Of a stretch of 6,865 nt of DNA, positions 1 through 4,495 are shown piece by piece. The position numbers and the translations under genes are program-made. The notes beneath the pieces were generated by a model. That model searched no databases, was not told the DNA's origin, and saw only the letters and a program-made list of their open reading frames with translations. Source of the stretch: Bdellovibrionales bacterium (lineage in GTDB: Bacteria > Bdellovibrionota > Bdellovibrionia > Bdellovibrionales > JAMPXM01); NCBI GenBank assembly GCA_005792225.1, contig SXSP01000535.1:1-6865 (forward strand). The letters run 5' to 3'. Numbering within the stretch: the stretch's first letter is position 1; each line of letters starts with the position of its first letter.

Positions 1-1350
1 CAACTTCGCGGCAAAATTTTTCCTCAAGCGTTTTCTCTACAGCCCTCGTTTGATGTCCCGCTGACATCGATCACCGAGAGAACGCCGTACACCGCGGCGA
101 GCTTTAACTCAGGCAAAAAACAGGGAAACCTCCTCTTCGCCATCGATCCTATTCAGATCGCGACCGGTGAGAAGTACCTACTCGTGAGCTTCTACGACAG
201 TACGGTTGAGACTCGATTGGCCGAAAAATATCATTCTGAGCGTGCGCGCACGATCAGTCTGCAAGAGGAAGTCCTCAATCAGCGGGCCGATCTTCTGATC
301 CTGAACGATCAGCTGCAAAGAAAAGTGACCCAAACCGATTTCCTTTTGAAATTCTACGCCCGAACGAGATTCGCGCTCGAGGCGGATTCGATCGCGCGAC
401 ATTTCTTGCAGCTGACCGCAACTGAATTTGGGTTTCGCCAGGGATATTTTTTCTCTCGAGAAAATGGGGACTCGGGTTGGCGCCTCGGCAGTTATTATTA
501 TGCCGATATGCAAAAGGAGCACGGAACGCGGCTTCAGGCGGAGGCTCAGAGCTTGATCCTTGCACCTAACTTTTCTTTGTTTAACGAAAATGTCGGCGTG
601 CTCAACGACTCGATGCTTAAGGATCCGAATCTCCTCGGCCTGTATAAGAAACTCGCCGTCGAGAGCGTCGCTAACGGTGCCGTGCTTTCGCTCCGAAAAA
701 ATGGGCAGGCCACGGCGGAATTTCATTTTCTCAATTACATGCACAACCAGCGGATCGGTCAAAGCGCCCTCAACATGCTGGCCTATATGGTGGACCCGCT
801 CCATTTGACGTTCGAAAACGCAGAGCTCTACCGGACGTCGGTCACGGATGAGTTGACCCAGATAAATAACGTTCGTTACTTCCGAATCCGTTTACAAAAC
901 GAGCTCGCGCGGGCCGAGAAAGACGGAAAGCCGCTCGCGCTCTTGATGCTCGACATCGATCATTTCAAAGCGATCAACGACAAGTATGGCCACCAGACGG
1001 GCGATCACGCGATTCAAGCTATGGCCAATTCGCTCAAGATGGCAGTGCGGGGCGGGGACGTCGTGGCCCGCTACGGAGGCGAGGAGATGGCGGCGATCCT
1101 CCCCGGTGCTTCACTCGAAACCGCGCTCGTCGTGGCCGAGCGGATTCGAGGCAATGTTGCGGCCATTCAGGTCGAGTCGGACTTGGGTCCAGTCCGTTTC
1201 ACAACAAGCGTCGGGGTTAGTTTTTACCCCGGTGATGCGGGCGAGATGGAAGCACTCATTCACGCGGCCGACCAGGCCCTCTACCGAGCAAAACGCGAAG
1301 GACGCAACCGCGTCGTCGTCGCCGGAAATCCGGCCCCGACTCAGGGCTGA
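1..1350 (+). CDS. Diguanylate cyclase with PAS-like, coiled-coil, GAF-like and GGDEF regions (5' partial)
   Basis: Predicted to condense two GTP into cyclic di-GMP in the cytoplasm. The frame is open from base 1 through the GTG at 184, so 449 residues are visible and the true start is left of the window; the GTG at 184 falls inside a PAS-like strand (YLLVSFYDSTVE) and is unlikely to be the start. In visible-residue numbering: PAS-like end at about 1-80, charged helical linker about 76-112, GAF-like sensory region about 116-276 (weak, inferred from position and pattern), GGDEF domain about 280-441. Key GGDEF features: TDELTQINN lead-in, DIDHFKAIND metal/substrate motif (318-327), active-site loop GGEEM (359-363, bases 1075-1089), and RGGD at 350-353 five residues before it, matching the RxxD inhibitory site. 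Catalytic residues are kept, so activity is likely; the last loop residue is Met instead of Phe. It probably shares a transcript with the kinase 41 bases downstream. Confidence 0.9.
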   Translation, partial: QLRGKIFPQAFSLQPSFDVPLTSITERTPYTAASFNSGKKQGNLLFAIDPIQIATGEKYLLVSFYDSTVETRLAEKYHSERARTISLQEEVLNQRADLLILNDQLQRKVTQTDFLLKFYARTRFALEADSIARHFLQLTATEFGFRQGYFFSRENGDSGWRLGSYYYADMQKEHGTRLQAEAQSLILAPNFSLFNENVGVLNDSMLKDPNLLGLYKKLAVESVANGAVLSLRKNGQATAEFHFLNYMHNQRIGQSALNMLAYMVDPLHLTFENAELYRTSVTDELTQINNVRYFRIRLQNELARAEKDGKPLALLMLDIDHFKAINDKYGHQTGDHAIQAMANSLKMAVRGGDVVARYGGEEMAAILPGASLETALVVAERIRGNVAAIQVESDLGPVRFTTSVGVSFYPGDAGEMEALIHAADQALYRAKREGRNRVVVAGNPAPTQG

Positions 1351-1391
1351 AAAGTATCAGGCAAATCATCGGAAACTCCGATGAAGTCATC

Positions 1392-3452
1392 ATGGTGAAT
1401 CTCGGTCGTCTCAGTGAAAAATCGATTCGGCGCATGCTCGGCAGCATGGCCCGGCGATCGGCGCTCTCGGGACCGTTTCACGTCTTTCTCTACTGGCTCA
1501 CCGTTGTAAATACTGTCGATTTAGAGCAGGGGCATTATTGGATAGGCCTCTGGTGGATGGTGGGACTCTCCGCCTTGCGGCTCTCGATTTGGTTTAATGA
1601 AGCGAAGTTCTTCGTCACAAAGAGGGGACGGTTCGCTTACCGGGCGATCCTTGGCGCCATCATGGTCGGCATCGGCCTCGTTTGGGGGCTCTCATGCGCT
1701 GCGAAGTTCGTGGAACACGGAATCACGACCAGTTCGCTCACGACTCTCGCCTTCTGCTTCGGGATCGCCGCGATTTCGGCCGCGGCTTTCAGCTTCGATT
1801 TTGTTCCGGCGACCGCGTTTCAGCTCGTTCTCATGCTTCCGGTCGTTTACGTCCTTCACGTGAAGATCCACGATCCCGCCGTCCTCTCACTCACGGTTGG
1901 TATTTACGTTTACCTCGCACTGATGACGTTTACGGCGGCAGGACTCGCCCGCTTCCAATTTAGTATCGTGGCCGACTCTGAAATTATTGACGAGCAGCGG
2001 GCGACACTTGAAGCCGCAAACGAAACGATGAGCTCGATGCTCGAGAGTATCGGCGAAGCCTTTTTGAAATTTGACGAGCGCGGGATTTGCGTCAGTGCTC
2101 CGGGAGAGAAGGCAAAGGCCCTTCTGGCGCTCAACCCCTCCGGCCTCCATCTCTGCGACGTCCTCAGGGTGCCGGAGGCGAAACAAAAGACGATTAAGAG
2201 CTGGTATTCGATGCTCATCGCCGAGCGAATGGCGTTCAATGAACTTCTCGCCCTCGGCATCCTTAGCTTGAGAGTGCCTGAGACCGGTACTACGTTGAGC
2301 TTGAAGTATCATCCCATTCGCGACCGGGCGGGCAAGATTCGCGCGATCACCGTTACCGCCTCCGACATCACGAGGGAAGTACAGGCGGAAGAAAAAGCGA
2401 AAGTCGCGATGGAGCGGGCAACCCTTGTCTTGCGCGTGCAAGAAAATCGCATTGGATTTCGCTCGTTCCTTGAGGAATTTGAAGACGTTCTCGACCGCGC
2501 GATGACGTGGAAATCCGACGACATCTCGGATCTCCGCCGTGATCTGCATACGCTCAAAGGAACGGCGGCCCTCTTTGGTGCTAATGCGCTCGCGGAAGTC
2601 GTTCATGCGGCCGAAATGCGTATTCGCGAGCATGCGGCCGCCGGGGGATCGGAGTTGGTGCGTGAGTGCGGACTCGTCCTCAACCAAGAGTTTCTCTTGT
2701 GGCGCAATCGCGAGATGGATCTCTTTCTTCAACTCGGAGTCTTTGAGCATAACTACGTCGAGGTCTCGAAGCGAAAGCTCTCGGAGATGGCGGCTCGACT
2801 TTCGAGAGATTTGACCGCCTCGCGGCATTATCGTGAATTCGTGCGGGATCTCCTATCAAGTGAGTTCGGCGAACTCTGGAAGGACTTCGAATTTCATGTC
2901 GAGAAGACGGCGCAAAGCCTCGGGAAAAAAGTTCGATTTCTCGTCGCATCCAGTGGAACTGAGGGCGTTTCGGTCTCGCCAGCAGCCTACCGCGACGTCT
3001 TGAGATCTTTCATTCATCTCTTTAACAATGCCATCGATCACGGAATCGAAACTCCCGAAGTTCGCGCGGCGAAGGGAAAACCCGTACAGGGAACGATTCG
3101 CGTGACGTATGAACCTCTCGTCACGGCCGAGCGCAAGCAGATTCGCATTCTGGTGGAGGACGACGGACGAGGCATTGATGTTGAGATTCTCCGGGGTCTG
3201 AAGCGAAATCTTCGGGCGAGTGCCTCGCTTAGTGACCTCGATATCGCGCAAACGATTTTCGAAGATGGTCTCTCCACGCGCGACGCCGTGACCGAGATTT
3301 CAGGGCAGGGCATCGGGATGGGAAGCGTTCGCGCGGCGGTCTTGAAAGCCGGCGGGAGCATCCGCGTCCTCAAGACGGATCAAGGCGGCACGACGTTTGA
3401 AGTCCTCTTGCCGCATCACACGTTCGACGGTCGCTTGAGAATGGTGTCTTAA
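1392..3452 (+). CDS. Membrane CheA-like sensor histidine kinase with internal Hpt domain
   Basis: 686 residues. About six hydrophobic segments lie in residues 28-190 (clear ones near 50-67, 85-104, 117-135, 141-158, 163-187), a helical linker at 195-220, a PAS-like region about 215-335 ending in TASDITREV, an Hpt domain about 350-450 with phospho-acceptor His386 in HTLKG (codon 2547-2549), and a CheA-type ATPase about 490-675. ATPase motifs: N box HLFNNAIDHGIE (542-553), G1 box DDGRGID (590-596), then IFEDGLSTRDAVTEISGQG (622-640) running into GIGM, which follows the CheA pattern rather than that of ordinary kinases. There is no recognisable P3 dimerisation helix pair, CheW-like P5 domain or receiver. 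Expected role: autophosphorylate His386 and pass phosphate to a separate receiver, plausibly the CheY-like protein at 3966-4385 (inference). The ATG at 1392 lacks a clear ribosome site; ATGs at 1434 and 1446 are alternatives that keep all domains. The stop shares TTAA with the converging cheX. Confidence 0.9.
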   Translation: MVNLGRLSEKSIRRMLGSMARRSALSGPFHVFLYWLTVVNTVDLEQGHYWIGLWWMVGLSALRLSIWFNEAKFFVTKRGRFAYRAILGAIMVGIGLVWGLSCAAKFVEHGITTSSLTTLAFCFGIAAISAAAFSFDFVPATAFQLVLMLPVVYVLHVKIHDPAVLSLTVGIYVYLALMTFTAAGLARFQFSIVADSEIIDEQRATLEAANETMSSMLESIGEAFLKFDERGICVSAPGEKAKALLALNPSGLHLCDVLRVPEAKQKTIKSWYSMLIAERMAFNELLALGILSLRVPETGTTLSLKYHPIRDRAGKIRAITVTASDITREVQAEEKAKVAMERATLVLRVQENRIGFRSFLEEFEDVLDRAMTWKSDDISDLRRDLHTLKGTAALFGANALAEVVHAAEMRIREHAAAGGSELVRECGLVLNQEFLLWRNREMDLFLQLGVFEHNYVEVSKRKLSEMAARLSRDLTASRHYREFVRDLLSSEFGELWKDFEFHVEKTAQSLGKKVRFLVASSGTEGVSVSPAAYRDVLRSFIHLFNNAIDHGIETPEVRAAKGKPVQGTIRVTYEPLVTAERKQIRILVEDDGRGIDVEILRGLKRNLRASASLSDLDIAQTIFEDGLSTRDAVTEISGQGIGMGSVRAAVLKAGGSIRVLKTDQGGTTFEVLLPHHTFDGRLRMVS

Positions 3453-3952
3453 GAGCCTTGAGCGGCCGAAATTTCAACGGTGAACGAACCGAATTTCGAA
3501 TCGAAACTCAAATGCATTTTGTTGTTCGGAAACACGGAGAAGATCGTGTGGTTGTTGCCTTTCACGACGATCGGAAATGACGGCTGATACTGATAGCCGT
3601 TTCGATTGTATTGCTCTTTTAAAAGGCCGAAGACGATGTTGGTGAGTTCGCTCACGGTGCCGTAGAGTTTATCTTCGGGCATTTCGTCGGGCGGGATCTT
3701 GAAAACACTGAAGGCGAGGGTTGAGAGGGTTTCGGCCGGAAACCCAACCGCGAGAACTCCCTCGAGACTCGACTGTCCGAAGGCGAGTACACCGGTGACG
3801 TATTGACCGCGCACGGGATTGAGTTCGATCTGCACGTCGCGAAGTTTGACCTGGCACGCGAAGAGTGAATTGAAGGTCTCGGCTACCGCCTTTTCGCACC
3901 AGCCCACCATGCGGTGATCGATCTCAAGATAGAGTTTTTCGCTTGATGCCAT
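3449..3952 (-). CDS. cheX: CheX-family phosphatase of a phosphorylated response regulator
   Basis: 167 residues from the ATG at 3952. A TTG lies directly before it in frame, but AAGG at 3963-3960 with a 7-base spacer supports the ATG. CheX/CheC/FliY proteins hydrolyse phospho-CheY using a Glu and an Asn on one helix. Here the helix reads SELTNIVFGLLKEQYN with Glu102 and Asn105, followed by SFPIVVKGNNHTIF (125-138), close to the CheX pattern of a Pro, then a Gly-x-Asn-His turn. The earlier half (ITGxLAFGQ-like strand, then SLEGVLAVGFPAETL at 62-76) matches the usual CheX sheet and helix. It is a single CheX unit without fused domains. The position normally Asp or Ser four residues before the Glu is Gly98. 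It follows the CheY-like gene by 13 bases, so the two are almost certainly co-transcribed, and that receiver is the obvious substrate (inference). A non-catalytic CheX relative is possible. Confidence 0.85.
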   Translation of the reverse strand: MASSEKLYLEIDHRMVGWCEKAVAETFNSLFACQVKLRDVQIELNPVRGQYVTGVLAFGQSSLEGVLAVGFPAETLSTLAFSVFKIPPDEMPEDKLYGTVSELTNIVFGLLKEQYNRNGYQYQPSFPIVVKGNNHTIFSVFPNNKMHLSFDSKFGSFTVEISAAQGS

Positions 3953-3959
3953 CAACTGA

Positions 3960-3963
3960 CCTT
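3960..3963 (-). promoter_or_regulatory. Ribosome binding site of cheX
   Basis: AAGG on the minus strand, seven bases before the ATG at 3952. It favours ATG over the adjoining TTG at 3955 as start. It sits in the 13-base gap after the response-regulator stop. Confidence 0.65.
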
Positions 3964-3965
3964 AT

Positions 3966-4385
3966 TTATTCGTTCGCAGCGCGCTGTTCGGGTTCGTCGA
4001 GAAGAATCTTCTGAAGCTTTGAGTGTAGCGCTTCCGGAGTGAAGGGCTTTGAAATGAAATCGAGGGCACCCGCTTCAAGTGCTCGAACAACGCTTTCGGT
4101 TTCGCGCTCGGCCGAGATCATGACGAATGGGATGGCTTCGTATTCCGGCGTGGACTTACATTTTTGAATCACTTCGAGACCGGTCATTCGCGGCATGTTC
4201 CAATCGAGGAAAACGCAAGAGTAAGCCTGGCCGGCTGAAGTGGCGGCTTCGATCTTCGTCATGGCCTCAACGCCATCGGATGCTTCTTCAAGATTGGAGA
4301 ATCCCAGTTCCATCAGGGATTGTTTCATCATGGTACGAATGAGGGCGAAGTCGTCCACGATTAGAATTTTGAAATCCGGGTACAT
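3966..4385 (-). CDS. Single-domain CheY-like response regulator
   Basis: 139 residues, a lone receiver domain with no output domain. The acidic pair is Asp11-Asp12 (LIVDDF), the phospho-acceptor is Asp61 in FLDWNMPRMTG, the switch Ser is Ser91 (MISAE), the aromatic switch is Phe110 and the conserved Lys is Lys113 (ISKPF). The spacings 61-91-110-113 equal those of E. coli CheY 57-87-106-109, and DWNMP is the CheY form of the motif, so phosphorylation and switching should be intact. Such proteins act by binding a partner such as a flagellar switch or another enzyme; no partner is shown here. The start is set by AAAGG at 4397-4393, seven bases before the ATG. It leads the cheX gene by 13 bases and lies opposite the CheA-like kinase, which is a reasonable phosphodonor (inference). 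A short tail after residue 127 is charged and probably unstructured. Confidence 0.93.
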   Translation of the reverse strand: MYPDFKILIVDDFALIRTMMKQSLMELGFSNLEEASDGVEAMTKIEAATSAGQAYSCVFLDWNMPRMTGLEVIQKCKSTPEYEAIPFVMISAERETESVVRALEAGALDFISKPFTPEALHSKLQKILLDEPEQRAANE

Positions 4386-4392
4386 GTGATGA

Positions 4393-4397
4393 CCTTT
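4393..4397 (-). promoter_or_regulatory. Ribosome binding site of the CheY-like gene
   Basis: AAAGG on the minus strand, seven bases before the ATG at 4385. The same AAGGTCA string precedes the cheX start at the same spacing, which supports both starts. Confidence 0.65.
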
Positions 4398-4404
4398 CGG
4401 AGAT

Positions 4405-4430
4405 GCTCTCTAGCTGATCGGCCAGAGAGC
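4405..4430 (-). repeat. Inverted repeat (hairpin) in the gap before the CheY-like gene
   Basis: GCTCTCT at 4405-4411 and AGAGAGC at 4424-4430 form a perfect 7-base-pair stem. Past one A-C mismatch, two further G-C pairs close a 6-base loop (TGATCG). No T-run follows on either strand, so it is not a standard intrinsic terminator. On the minus strand it ends 7 bases before the ribosome site of the response regulator and lies 65 bases after the glycosyltransferase stop. It could be a 5' leader structure, an operator-like site, or part of a processing or attenuation signal; none of these is shown. Confidence 0.5.
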
Positions 4431-4495
4431 CAGCAAAGTTGAAGATTAAATCGGTTTGTTCGAAGCTCAAATCCCGCTTTGAAAATCTCGACCTT

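Noticed and set aside
184..1350. The GTG at 184 as the start of the diguanylate cyclase
   Set aside because: The frame is open back to base 1 and the residues before 184 continue a PAS-like strand, so the gene is cut by the window edge.
1887..2828. Long minus-strand open frame opposite the kinase
   Set aside because: It is antisense to a well-supported domain protein, is rich in Arg and lacks any recognisable domain; it reflects codon bias.
4405..4430. Intrinsic terminator after the glycosyltransferase
   Set aside because: The stem is present but no T-run follows on the minus strand.
4431..4495. Possible promoter for the CheY-like gene (TTGAGC and TTTAAT on the minus strand)
   Set aside because: The two boxes are only 14 bases apart, too short for a normal sigma-70 promoter, and no clear flagellar-type or sigma-54 boxes are seen.
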